Shown: piece after piece, positions 16,462 to 24,789 of the stretch
How positions within the stretch are numbered: the first letter of the stretch is position 1
How the letters are laid out: every line of letters starts with the position of its first letter
Source: an uncultured Ruminococcus sp.
GTDB lineage: Bacteria > Bacillota > Clostridia > Lachnospirales > Lachnospiraceae
Direction: 5' to 3'
DNA length: 64,000 nt
Assembly: GCA_900066355.1 (NCBI GenBank)
Contig: FMEL01000014.1
Span: 27,166-91,165, forward strand
The notes under the pieces: generated by a model
The model's database searches: none
Told to the model about the DNA's origin: nothing
Seen by the model: the letters and a program-made list of their open reading frames with translations, nothing else
Program-made: the position numbers and the translations under genes

Positions 16462-17442
16462 TCAGTCTGCCGACTCTGTTTGGTTCAGCACCTGTGCAAG
16501 GACTTTTGAGTATGCTCTTGCAGCATCTCCGTTCATATGACCGTCATAATCGGTATATGCCTTTGCATTATGTGTGAATGCTTTAAAATATTGTGTATTA
16601 AAATTAATATAATCCACACCCTGTTCCTCAAAGAATTTACCGAAATATTTCCATGCGGCATTGTAGTTGTCGCTATGGTCTTTCAGTGTTGCAATCGGAA
16701 CCGGGGTTGTTACCGCTACAAATTCAATATCGTTCTCTTTGCAGAAATCTATCAGCTTCTTCAGATATTCCATATTGGACAGAGCGACTTTGCCATCTTC
16801 ATATAATTTGATATCTGTCTTTTTCAGTTTAGAAGTGTCCACTGGATATCTCTCAATAAAACCGCTCTCATGATATTCCTGTGAATCGCTCTTAAGATCT
16901 GTAATGCTGTAATCCTTTTTTATTTTCTGAAGGAATGTTTCCTTCACTTTCGGCACTTCATAGCTCAGAGAATATTCATACCAGGGAAACAGAATCGTAC
17001 GGAAATTGCATTTTGCGATTGAGTTCCAGAAATATTCCAGTTTTGCCTTTGAAAAAGGAAATTCATGATAGAACAGCAGGTAATTGTTGCCTTCTTCTTT
17101 CTCAGAAACAAAATATCCCGGATCCACTTCATAAATAATTCTTTTCGGATTCTGTTTCTCAGCAACCAGTCGGGCAAGATAATACGCATCAATTCCGTAT
17201 TCTCCGCCAACACATAAATTGTGTCCTGTTCTTCCGGTGATTTCTTCCATCACTTCAGGATCAATATCCATTTTTCCATGAGAGGTGCCCAGAATAATAT
17301 CATCAAACTGTTCCGTGACGACAGCGTGAACATCATTTCTCATAAATGTACATGGATATAGTGCCATATCCAGCCCTTTCAGGAGAATGACACATATTAC
17401 AAGTATAAGAACTGTTTTTAATATTTTTTTAGAACTGTGCAT
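16462..17442 (-). CDS. SGNH/DltD-like membrane-anchored esterase or transferase
   Basis: The 326-residue protein has an N-terminal membrane anchor (residues 9-25) and an outward-facing SGNH-like domain. Ser54 in LGTSHGKMDID takes the nucleophile position, and Asp and His lie together near the C-terminus in DYDGHMNGDAA, the usual SGNH arrangement. DltD-type proteins act outside the membrane in the last transfer of D-alanine to teichoic acid. This protein is shorter than typical DltD and would do the matching job in this cassette. GAGAGG lies 8 bases before the ATG. It overlaps the MBOAT gene by 14 bases. Confidence 0.8.
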   Translation of the reverse strand: MHSSKKILKTVLILVICVILLKGLDMALYPCTFMRNDVHAVVTEQFDDIILGTSHGKMDIDPEVMEEITGRTGHNLCVGGEYGIDAYYLARLVAEKQNPKRIIYEVDPGYFVSEKEEGNNYLLFYHEFPFSKAKLEYFWNSIAKCNFRTILFPWYEYSLSYEVPKVKETFLQKIKKDYSITDLKSDSQEYHESGFIERYPVDTSKLKKTDIKLYEDGKVALSNMEYLKKLIDFCKENDIEFVAVTTPVPIATLKDHSDNYNAAWKYFGKFFEEQGVDYINFNTQYFKAFTHNAKAYTDYDGHMNGDAARAYSKVLAQVLNQTESAD

Positions 17443-18940
17443 AAATAAAACCTCTCGCTACTGCTGTAGAACCAAAGAATCCGATGGAAATCAGCAGACA
17501 AAAATATACTGTAACTGTAACAGGAAGAGGAAGTTTTGCCAGAGATTCCCTGATCTTCATACCTCTCTCCTGAAGTACACTGACTACAAACAAGATTACA
17601 CATCCTACCGCAAGGATCAGAAGTGCATATGGTGTAAATGTGGTCCCCTGCTTGCCCGCTGGAATCAGCAGGATCTGTGACGGATTGAATCTGGTCACTG
17701 ACAGTTTCATCATATGCAGTGCAACTCCCATATTGTCCGGACGGTCAAAATACATACTGATCACAGTAAGGATAAATGTCCTGATCACCGTGAACACATA
17801 ATACCATGTTTCCTTTCCGCTGATATGAAGTTTCTTTTTCCAGCTGCGATAATTACCTGCCATAAGACCACTGAACGCTATGATCAGGCCGTTATACAAA
17901 CCATAAATAATATATTTCCATGCTGCGCCATGCCATACACCAACTACAAAGAAAACAACAATATTTGCAATGCAGATTGGAAGGGTACGTCCTGTCTTTC
18001 TGCCGAAGACTTTTTTGGCCCATTTGCTAAAACTTCCCATCCAGCGTGACAAGGTAACCGGATAAAAAACATAATCCTTCATCCATGTACCAAGTGTGAT
18101 ATGCCAGCGATGCCAGAAATCTGTAACGGAGACTGCAAAGAACGGGCGCTTGAAGTTTTCATCCAGTTCAATTCCAAACATAGATGCAATACCAATGACA
18201 ACATCCATTCCTCCGGAAAAGTCCGCATACAGCTGAAGTGTATACAAAAGAATTCCGATCAGCGCAAGTCCACTGTACTGATCTGGATTTGCAAAAATCT
18301 CATCTACAAATACCGCTGCCCAGTCTGCAAGGATCATCTTTTTGAAAAATCCCCATAAAATACGTTCAAACCCTCTGGCAATATTTTTACCCTCGAATTT
18401 ATGTGGCGCGTAAAGCTGATTTGCAAGACGGCTGTATCTTCCGATCGGTCCCTGAAGTATCTGCGGAAAGAAAGATACAAACAATGCATATTTCAAAGGA
18501 TGTTTCTCTGCTTCGCAGCGTTTCCAGTAGACATCCAGAAGATAGCCTGATGACTGGAAAGTATAGAAGGAAATTCCAAGAGGAAGCAGGATCGCCATAC
18601 CTCTTAAATTCATATGAAACAGTGCATTCAGATTTTCGATTGCAAAATTGGTATACTTAACTACCCCAAGCATACCAAAGTTTAAAATCAGACCGAGAAT
18701 TAATATATTCCGTGCTGCTTTATGATTTCCCTTTGTTTCCATTTTCTCAATCATAAGAGCTGCAAGCCACGTAACAATCGTAGAAAACAGGATGAACACG
18801 ACAAATCTCAGACCGCCTGCTATGTAATAAATATAGCTGAATACCAGAAGTACCAGCCACTGCCATTTATGAGGCACTATGTAATAAACCAGTACAGATG
18901 CCACTACAAACAACAGAAACAGATTTGATACTAACGACAT
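17429..18940 (-). CDS. MBOAT O-acyltransferase (DltB/AlgI family)
   Basis: This polytopic membrane protein of 503 residues has about eleven hydrophobic segments. The MBOAT signature is seen as WHRWHITLGTWMKDYVF, then the conserved membrane histidine in GVWHGAAWKYIIYG (about residue 330). MBOATs of this class move an acyl or aminoacyl group from an intracellular carrier across the membrane, as DltB does from DltC and AlgI does for alginate. The ATG at 18940 follows AGGAGA by 8 bases; a longer frame start at 18979 lacks such a site. It opens the five-gene operon. A stable hairpin lies just before its ribosome site. Confidence 0.9.
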   Translation of the reverse strand: MSLVSNLFLLFVVASVLVYYIVPHKWQWLVLLVFSYIYYIAGGLRFVVFILFSTIVTWLAALMIEKMETKGNHKAARNILILGLILNFGMLGVVKYTNFAIENLNALFHMNLRGMAILLPLGISFYTFQSSGYLLDVYWKRCEAEKHPLKYALFVSFFPQILQGPIGRYSRLANQLYAPHKFEGKNIARGFERILWGFFKKMILADWAAVFVDEIFANPDQYSGLALIGILLYTLQLYADFSGGMDVVIGIASMFGIELDENFKRPFFAVSVTDFWHRWHITLGTWMKDYVFYPVTLSRWMGSFSKWAKKVFGRKTGRTLPICIANIVVFFVVGVWHGAAWKYIIYGLYNGLIIAFSGLMAGNYRSWKKKLHISGKETWYYVFTVIRTFILTVISMYFDRPDNMGVALHMMKLSVTRFNPSQILLIPAGKQGTTFTPYALLILAVGCVILFVVSVLQERGMKIRESLAKLPLPVTVTVYFCLLISIGFFGSTAVARGFIYAQF

Positions 18941-18966
18941 AATAATTTCTCCTGCATAGACCACAA

Positions 18967-19002
18967 CAGGGCGCTGCACTAATTTCTTAATGCAGCGCCC
19001 TG
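18967..19002 (-). promoter_or_regulatory. Perfect 12-base hairpin in the MBOAT leader
   Basis: CAGGGCGCTGCA and TGCAGCGCCCTG are perfect complements with a 12-base AT-rich loop, ending 27 bases before the MBOAT start codon. It has no U-run on either side, so it is not a standard intrinsic terminator. It could block processing or exonucleases, hold a protein, or help end the upstream secreted-protein operon. Confidence 0.55.
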
Positions 19003-19022
19003 CCTCTTTGTATTAATTTAGT

Positions 19023-19165
19023 GTAACTGTTCAGTACCCTCACAGTTACGAGTCAAAATGCATTCCAAATCACCTTCGGTGATGGCATTTTGCCTTATAT
19101 GTCTCGGGATTTTGGCAAAAAACATGCCAAAACGCCTCGCGGGATACTGCCTTCTGAATAGTTAC
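19023..19165. repeat. MITE-like intergenic repeat with terminal inverted repeats
   Basis: The 143-base element begins GTAACTGTTCAG and ends CTGAATAGTTAC, which pair with one G-U. Inside are two hairpins: GCATTTT/AAAATGC enclosing CACC/GGTG (about 19054-19095), and TTTTGGCA/TGCCAAAA (about 19109-19131). A related piece occurs at 33019-33054, so it is a dispersed family. No coding capacity is seen. Confidence 0.6.
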
Positions 19166-19168
19166 AAT

Positions 19169-19951
19169 TTAGTTCAAAATTGCATCATCCAGACATCCGT
19201 CACCGGCACCATCATCAGAGCTATCATCATAATCAGAACTGTCATCATAATCATAACTGTCGTCATAATCATAGCTTTCGTCATAATCATAGCTTTCGTT
19301 GTAATCATAACTATTGTCATAACTTTCTGTAGTTGCCTGTGCTGCCGGCGATGCTGTTGGTGTCGGTGCCAGTGCCTTCTCTGTATCCAGAGTATTGATG
19401 GATTTCTTCTGGCTTGTGCTGTCAAATACGAGGTATGCTACACTGCCTTCCAGATGAAGCTCAGCTTCTTCCGTATCACCAAACGGGAATGTATGGATTT
19501 CAGCGGTTGTTCCATCTTCAAAAGTAAGCTGAATGTTGTATTTCTGAACTTCACTTTCTTTTGCTTTGGTCTCGTCCGTCTTTTCTGTATCTGCAGTTTC
19601 ATCTTTTTTGTTTGTGTCAAACCACAGTTCGCGTTCTTCGTCTGCTGCAAACTTGTCGTCTTCTTTCAGAAAATTTTCCGGATATTTCTCATCTTTTTCA
19701 TTCTTAACGGCAAATCCTGTGACTACTTTACCGGTCAGATTTTTAAGTTTGACATCCAGAACACCTTCTGTTTCTTTCTCTGGTTTCTCGCCGATGGTCT
19801 TTAATTCTTCTGTCTTAGCTTCGGAAGTCTCGTCTGCTTTTGCAGTATCTTCTGTCTGTGCAGTCGTATCTGCTGCCATAGCTGTCTGTGCAAATAACAT
19901 GCTGCTTCCGATTATCGCTGTCATTAATACTGTTACAAGTTTTCTTTTCAT
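19169..19951 (-). CDS. Secreted protein with a Tyr-Asp-Ser repeat tail
   Basis: Function is unknown. The 260-residue protein has a classical signal peptide (cleavage probable after AMA, residue 26). A Thr/Glu/Lys-rich segment follows, then a small globular domain (about 60-190). The C-terminal tail from residue 210 is almost only Tyr, Asp, Ser, Asn and Glu in repeats of the SYDYDD type, ending in GAGDGCLDDAILN with a single cysteine. The DNA behind the tail is a codon-level repeat (about 19195-19320). It is the last gene of a four-gene secreted-protein operon, 24 bases after the previous gene. Acidic aromatic repeats could bind cations, mineral or wall polymer; that is speculation. Confidence 0.8.
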   Translation of the reverse strand: MKRKLVTVLMTAIIGSSMLFAQTAMAADTTAQTEDTAKADETSEAKTEELKTIGEKPEKETEGVLDVKLKNLTGKVVTGFAVKNEKDEKYPENFLKEDDKFAADEERELWFDTNKKDETADTEKTDETKAKESEVQKYNIQLTFEDGTTAEIHTFPFGDTEEAELHLEGSVAYLVFDSTSQKKSINTLDTEKALAPTPTASPAAQATTESYDNSYDYNESYDYDESYDYDDSYDYDDSSDYDDSSDDGAGDGCLDDAILN

Positions 19952-19975
19952 GATTCTAATCTCTCCTGTGATCTC

Positions 19976-20710
19976 TTATCTGCCTTTGCTTGTTTTAACA
20001 TACTGAAGGGTACCCTTCTGTCCATAAGTGATCTTGTATCCGGTGTAACCCTTCTTGCCAAATTCACTCTGGAAATTCGGATCATATACATAAGTCTTTC
20101 CGTTGGATTTGATTTCTACCCATGCATGTGGTGCCAGACCTTTTCCTTTCTTTACAGATCCTTTTACATATTTTGCATCATATCCGGCAACTTTTGCCAT
20201 CTGATAGAAAGTAGCCGCCTGTACATAGCAGTCACCACGGCCTGTCTGGAAGCCATATTTTGCATAATTAGTAACGTTTTTCTTCGCAACTTTGTAGTTT
20301 CCTGCATAGCGAACGGAAGATGACCAGTTAAATGCCTTCTTAAGGTTGCCGCCACATTTCTTCAGACGGATAGCAGCCAGTGTCTCTACAGCGGACAGTT
20401 TTTTTGCACGACCGTTTTTGGCAATCTTATAATAAGTTTTTGCATTGTATTTGTAATATTTTTTATTTGTTACAAGTTTGCCGTTCTTTGCAAATACATA
20501 AGTATACTTGCCGATTTTCTTTACACCGGTAACCTTCTTACCATTTTTATCATAATAATATTTATGATTTTTGCTCCATGCATTCTTAAGTGTTTTTGTG
20601 GTTGTAGTTGCTGCTGCAACTGTCTGCACATCCATAATCGGAGCTGCTGCTGGTGCTGCCGCGATCACTGCACTGAGAAGCATTGCAGTAATTTTCTTAT
20701 TTACTTTCAT
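19976..20710 (-). CDS. Secreted transglutaminase-like protein with wall-binding repeats
   Basis: The 244-residue protein has a signal peptide (about residues 1-33, cut near AAA). Lysine- and tyrosine-rich repeats of the cell-wall-binding type follow (about 45-105, for example KYYYDKNGKKVTG). The C-terminal domain is transglutaminase-like, with Cys161 in GRGDCYVQA, His195 in APHAWVEI and Asp210 in YVYDPNF as the apparent triad. Such domains cleave or cross-link peptide bonds, often at the cell wall; the actual reaction cannot be read from sequence. AAGGAG lies 8 bases before the ATG. It is the third gene of the four-gene operon. Confidence 0.85.
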   Translation of the reverse strand: MKVNKKITAMLLSAVIAAAPAAAPIMDVQTVAAATTTTKTLKNAWSKNHKYYYDKNGKKVTGVKKIGKYTYVFAKNGKLVTNKKYYKYNAKTYYKIAKNGRAKKLSAVETLAAIRLKKCGGNLKKAFNWSSSVRYAGNYKVAKKNVTNYAKYGFQTGRGDCYVQAATFYQMAKVAGYDAKYVKGSVKKGKGLAPHAWVEIKSNGKTYVYDPNFQSEFGKKGYTGYKITYGQKGTLQYVKTSKGR

Positions 20711-20739
20711 TTTTCATTCTCCTTTTCGCTTATTTATTT

Positions 20740-21390
20740 TTAGTATCTCTGTGATACACTTTCCACGATTTCGGCATTTGCATCCTTACCTGTCGGGCGG
20801 AATACACTCAATTCAATATTGTCATATACATAAACGACATCGCTTCCGTTTCCATTACCAAAGCAGCTTTCACCGGTAACAGATACTTTTTTGTATTTGC
20901 CGAGAAGTTTCTTGATCTGAGCTGCATTGCTGTTGATTTTGGCGGCGTTTCTGTACATTACAGTTTTTTTCTTGTCGTATACACCTTTTGAATTAAAGAA
21001 ATACAGATTAGGCATACTATATGCAGAAGTACTTCCACCGCGAAGGCCTTTTACCATATGTCCCTGATAGTCAAATCCATAATATTTACCCTTGATTTTT
21101 TTGACAAGAACACCGGTCTTGCCCATAGCAGCTTTGTTTGCCTGATAAGCTCTGCCTTTTTTGTCAAAGTAGAATCTGTATTTTTTCTTTCCCACTTTAA
21201 TGGTACGCCATTTGTTGCAGACTTTCTTTCCGTTTTCGTAAGCGTAATACTTGCCTTTGACTTTTTTCAGTTTGGTTTTTTTCTTGGCTGCTGCCTCTAC
21301 CGTAACCGGCTGTGTGGCTGCTGTAACCACCGGTGCTGTAACGAGAAGCATGAGCAGCAGAACCGCAAATACTTTTTTGAACTTTTTCAT
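20740..21390 (-). CDS. Secreted lysine-rich protein with wall-binding-type repeats
   Basis: The 216-residue protein has a signal peptide (about residues 1-34). Three or four short repeats rich in Lys, Tyr and Gly follow (KGKYYAYENGKKV, KKKYRFYFDKKGRAY, KGKYYGFDYQGHMV). The C-terminal domain (about 140-216) ends in DVVYVYDNIELSVF and is not recognised. The protein is very basic, which suits binding to anionic wall polymers. AAGGAG lies 7 bases before the ATG. It sits between the two transglutaminase-like genes with gaps of 21 and 29 bases, so the products probably act together. Confidence 0.8.
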   Translation of the reverse strand: MKKFKKVFAVLLLMLLVTAPVVTAATQPVTVEAAAKKKTKLKKVKGKYYAYENGKKVCNKWRTIKVGKKKYRFYFDKKGRAYQANKAAMGKTGVLVKKIKGKYYGFDYQGHMVKGLRGGSTSAYSMPNLYFFNSKGVYDKKKTVMYRNAAKINSNAAQIKKLLGKYKKVSVTGESCFGNGNGSDVVYVYDNIELSVFRPTGKDANAEIVESVSQRY

Positions 21391-21411
21391 GTTTCCTCTC
21401 CTTATTTAATA

Positions 21412-22341
21412 TTAAAATTTTATTTTGTACTGCACTGTATATGCAGGACGGGAACTTGCTCCAAATAATGTGCCGTACATGTTATCATAATACAGTCCAT
21501 CAATCACAACAAAGCTATGTCCGTCCGGAATTGTAATGACATATGGCTGATAGCCAAGCTCCTTCGCTACTGCCGCTACTGAACTGGAAATACCATAACA
21601 GTTGCCTGTCAGTCCATTCTGGAACATCTGAAGTGCATATTTATACACCCAGGTTTTTTTCTTAAATTCAGCCGGTGTCGGATCCATATTTCCGACGAAC
21701 CGATTATACCATATAATCTGATTAAAACAAGCACGTAATTTCTGCCGTTTGCTCATTTTTGACGTGGTATGCAGTGAAATAAATCTCCTGGCCGCTGCCT
21801 TACAGAGGGCTTTCGTGGATGTGGCATAACCATTTTTATTTAACCGAATGCCATCTACAGTCTGATTCACCGCACATTTTCCTGTTTTGGATGCATAATA
21901 TACCTTATTTCCAAGCTTCTGCCATCCTTTTACTGCCTTACCTTTTTTGTTCACGATATATGTTCTGTTCTGTATTCTGACAGCTTTCGTCTTCCCTGGA
22001 GTAAGTTTGCGTGCCAGCGAATCAAACACATAATATGTTCCTTTCACTTTGCAGGCACCGTTTCGTGCTGCCACACCATCTGACTTAAACCAGTAATACC
22101 TGCCTTTGATCTTTTTCCATTTGTTCTTTATGGTTTTGCCCTTTATGTAATAGTGGTAGCCGTCTTTCTCCCTGACCAGTCCTTTTTTGACTGTCCTGGT
22201 AACAGTTGCTGCCGTAGTTTCGGTCACTTTCGTCTGTCCTTCTGTACTATCAGCATACACAACCGTTCGTCCGGATACAGTCAGTAATATAATAGCAAAT
22301 ACTATTGCACACACTGTAATATTCAGATTCTTTTTCCCCAT
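21412..22341 (-). CDS. Secreted transglutaminase-like protein with wall-binding repeats, first gene of the operon
   Basis: The 309-residue protein has an N-terminal signal or anchor (residues 5-30). Basic repeats of the cell-wall-binding type run from about 55 to 175 (YHYYIKGKTIKNKW, RYYWFKSDGVAAR, KVYYASKTGKCAV). A C-terminal transglutaminase-like domain has Cys248 (GNCYGISSS), His275 (DGHSFVVIDG) and Asp286 as probable catalytic residues. An in-frame ATG at 22362 is rejected because it lies at the predicted transcription start; the ATG at 22341 has AAGGAG about 11 bases upstream. It opens a four-gene operon of secreted proteins. Its sequence differs clearly from the other transglutaminase-like protein, so this is not a recent duplication. 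Confidence 0.83.
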   Translation of the reverse strand: MGKKNLNITVCAIVFAIILLTVSGRTVVYADSTEGQTKVTETTAATVTRTVKKGLVREKDGYHYYIKGKTIKNKWKKIKGRYYWFKSDGVAARNGACKVKGTYYVFDSLARKLTPGKTKAVRIQNRTYIVNKKGKAVKGWQKLGNKVYYASKTGKCAVNQTVDGIRLNKNGYATSTKALCKAAARRFISLHTTSKMSKRQKLRACFNQIIWYNRFVGNMDPTPAEFKKKTWVYKYALQMFQNGLTGNCYGISSSVAAVAKELGYQPYVITIPDGHSFVVIDGLYYDNMYGTLFGASSRPAYTVQYKIKF

Positions 22342-22369
22342 ATCCTTTCTCTCTCCTTCCATGCGTTAT

Positions 22370-22398
22370 ATTATAATATATACTCTATGTAAATTCAA
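22370..22398 (-). promoter_or_regulatory. Promoter of the secreted wall-protein operon
   Basis: TTGAAT, 17 bases, perfect TATAAT on the minus strand. The start point falls near 22363, giving a leader of about 20 bases before the ATG at 22341. Confidence 0.72.
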
Positions 22399-22420
22399 TC
22401 TGTCAGAACTGATTTTACGC

Positions 22421-22459
22421 ATAAAAAACACCGATATACATCACTGTATTTCGGTGTTT
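22421..22459 (-). terminator. Terminator of tRNA-Pro
   Basis: Minus-strand stem AAACACCGA/TCGGTGTTT is followed by more U residues, 20 bases after the tRNA 3' end. Confidence 0.85.
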
Positions 22460-22478
22460 CTGTCATCCATATCCTCAA

Positions 22479-22552
22479 TCGGGGCAACAGGATTTGAACC
22501 TGCGACCTCACGGCCCCCAGCCGTGCGCGCTACCAAGCTACGCCATACCCCG
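22479..22552 (-). tRNA. tRNA-Pro (anticodon GGG)
   Basis: The minus strand gives a 74-base cloverleaf: acceptor CGGGGTA/TGCCCCG, D-arm with GTAGCTTGGTAGCGC, anticodon stem CACGG/CCGTG with loop CTGGGGG, T-arm GCAGG/CCTGT with TTCGAAT, discriminator A. CCA is not encoded. Confidence 0.95.
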
Positions 22553-22561
22553 GTGAGGATT

Positions 22562-22590
22562 ATTATAGCAATCTGTTTTCTGTTTTGCAA
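22562..22590 (-). promoter_or_regulatory. Promoter of tRNA-Pro
   Basis: TTGCAA, 17 bases, TATAAT on the minus strand, about 10 bases before the tRNA 5' end. It gives tRNA-Pro its own transcript, separate from the adhesin gene that ends at 22621. Confidence 0.75.
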
Positions 22591-22620
22591 CCGTTTTCTC
22601 TCTGATTCCCTCTATATATT

Positions 22621-24789
22621 TCAGTTCTGAATATGAATCTGATTCCGCACAACATCGGTGTGGCTATATCTGTCATATCTTGTCTTTTTATTCGTAAAGG
22701 TTACGGCTGCCACTTTATTATTTCGATCCAGCACAGCAATCCCGTTTCTGTCATTCAGACTTACATTCGAAGTCTGTGCCGTGATGCTCTCAAACACATA
22801 ACGCAGAGTTTTCTTTTCGCTGACCGTATACTTTCCCATCGGAAGATTGGTAAATGTACAGCTTATCACCGCATACTCTCCGTCTGTCAGATACTCTCCT
22901 TTTCTGAATTCCACATAATCTTCATACATATGTGTAATATCGCTGGTATCTGTTCCGCGGACACTGAAACGAAACACAGGATTTCCGTGCGCCCATGTAA
23001 TATCCTGTTCCCGAATCCTTTTTGTGACAGTAATCTGCCCGTCTGTCGGTTCTTTTGGGATTTCTCCTTTCACCCATGAGGAATTTGTCTGCTGTGTATC
23101 CTGCATTTTATCCGAAATAATTGTTCTGGAAGCCTTATTTTCAATAGTATAAATATTTTCATTTTTTCTGTAATGTCCATGAGCTTCTATCGTGTCATTA
23201 TTTCCGGCCGTGACTTTTATCCGGAAATAATAAGTCACATCGTTATATGCCTCATCCGTCTTCAGAAATGCCGTATTAGCTGTAAACGTTACTGTATTCT
23301 GTACATTTTGAATACTAAACCGATCTGTTACATCTTTTCCGGATGCAGTTGTCACACTGGCACTTTGAAACTGAAGGCATGAATCCAGCGTATCCTGTAG
23401 CGTGAAAGCTGAATAAGAACCAGGCAGAAGTCTCTGGCTGATCATATAATCAAAATTTTTTCCTTCTGCTATTTCGTAAGGCGGATCAGTCTGTGTATAT
23501 TCATGCCTGCTCATCTGTTCATAATCCATCCCGTCATCTCCGACTTTCTTTTCGGGACCCGGATTTGGTTCATATGTTCCCACTGTTTTACCTGTTGTCG
23601 AAAAATAAGCATTTTGTGGGTATGTAGCAGTTTTCCAGTTTTCCTGTGAATTCCAGTTCACCATAAAATAACCGTCAAAATCAAGCTGACACCACGCCTT
23701 TACATCGTCACTTTCTGCATCTATCCCTTCTGGGCTTGCTATCTCATTATAAATCGAACCATTTGCTATACTTCCAGTTATTTTCTTCAGATAATTATAA
23801 CCCTTTCGCAAATATATATGATTTACACCCCATCCGTCATAAACACGAATCCCCTGTCCGGCATCCAGATCTTTCATTGTTACATGTCCTTTAGGAGATA
23901 TTTTGTTTTGTGTTGCGTGATCCAGAAATTCAAAGCGGAATCTTACGGTTCCTACAGCAATTGTATTTAATGCAAGTTTATCTTTGTAAAATAATATACA
24001 TGGAATAATTTTTTTGCCATTTTTCCCCACATGATTTTTATTTACAGCACCCCATTTTACAGCTGTCACTTTCAGATCCACGATTTTTCCATTATATTCC
24101 CCTACATTGCTGTATATGGCTGTGATCGGTTCTGTATAATCCTTATCATCAATTGCACATCCGTAAAATGTTTTACAATAATTCTCTGTAAATCCACGTT
24201 CATCACCATACCAGTCATGCATCTTTGCATTCAGTGTTCCATTATGCCTGCTGATAGATGTAAGCTTTGTCGTATTCTTGCGAAATGCATATGTAAATGC
24301 ATATTCATCCCGCATTTTATATCCTGCCTCTACCCACTGCACCGGAACACGACTTGCCGCTCTCGCTACCATGGCTTCCGGATCAGCTGTTTCCGCTTCC
24401 TGATGATCTTCTTCTAACTCCTCGTCTCCATCCGAAAATGTTTCATCTGTATTAAATTCAATAGCCGAAACTTCTTCTGAGTCAGATTCTGCGTCAGAAA
24501 TCTCCACATCCTCACTTTCTGTCAGATCAATATCCGTTCCGTCCACTTCATCCTCTTCACTTTCATCTACAATAATTTCCCCGGTGTCGTTGTCTCCCAT
24601 GCCATTTTCATTATCCCCGAGCGTTTCTCCGGTGTTTTCGCTTTCCGCGTCTCCCAAAATGTCTTCCAAATCTGTCACTTCTTCCGATTCTGCATAGGCC
24701 GATGCAAATTCAATAGATGTCTGTGCTCCGCACCACATACCCAAAGTTACGGCAAGTGCAAGGCAGACCCCTGTGATTTTTCTTTTCAT
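22621..24789 (-). CDS. Large secreted adhesin-like surface protein
   Basis: The 722-residue protein has a signal peptide (cleavage near AYA, about residue 33) and a very acidic Asp/Glu/Ser segment (about 34-140). A large beta-rich region follows (about 145-430). After it come one or two domains that resemble isopeptide-forming fimbrial-adhesin modules (about 430-590), and a prealbumin-like domain starts near ITVTKRIREQDI and ends with VTFTNKKTRYDRYSHTD. No LPxTG-type signal is present, so attachment may depend on the neighbouring fibre proteins. The ATG at 24789 has AAAGGAG 10 bases upstream and overlaps the previous gene by 4 bases. It is the last gene of the SipW operon. Binding partner unknown. 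Confidence 0.82.
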   Translation of the reverse strand: MKRKITGVCLALAVTLGMWCGAQTSIEFASAYAESEEVTDLEDILGDAESENTGETLGDNENGMGDNDTGEIIVDESEEDEVDGTDIDLTESEDVEISDAESDSEEVSAIEFNTDETFSDGDEELEEDHQEAETADPEAMVARAASRVPVQWVEAGYKMRDEYAFTYAFRKNTTKLTSISRHNGTLNAKMHDWYGDERGFTENYCKTFYGCAIDDKDYTEPITAIYSNVGEYNGKIVDLKVTAVKWGAVNKNHVGKNGKKIIPCILFYKDKLALNTIAVGTVRFRFEFLDHATQNKISPKGHVTMKDLDAGQGIRVYDGWGVNHIYLRKGYNYLKKITGSIANGSIYNEIASPEGIDAESDDVKAWCQLDFDGYFMVNWNSQENWKTATYPQNAYFSTTGKTVGTYEPNPGPEKKVGDDGMDYEQMSRHEYTQTDPPYEIAEGKNFDYMISQRLLPGSYSAFTLQDTLDSCLQFQSASVTTASGKDVTDRFSIQNVQNTVTFTANTAFLKTDEAYNDVTYYFRIKVTAGNNDTIEAHGHYRKNENIYTIENKASRTIISDKMQDTQQTNSSWVKGEIPKEPTDGQITVTKRIREQDITWAHGNPVFRFSVRGTDTSDITHMYEDYVEFRKGEYLTDGEYAVISCTFTNLPMGKYTVSEKKTLRYVFESITAQTSNVSLNDRNGIAVLDRNNKVAAVTFTNKKTRYDRYSHTDVVRNQIHIQN

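Noticed and set aside
19195..19325. Short regularly spaced repeats, considered as a CRISPR array
   Set aside because: Units follow codon phase, differ in length, have no unique spacers and encode the Tyr/Asp tail of a secreted protein.
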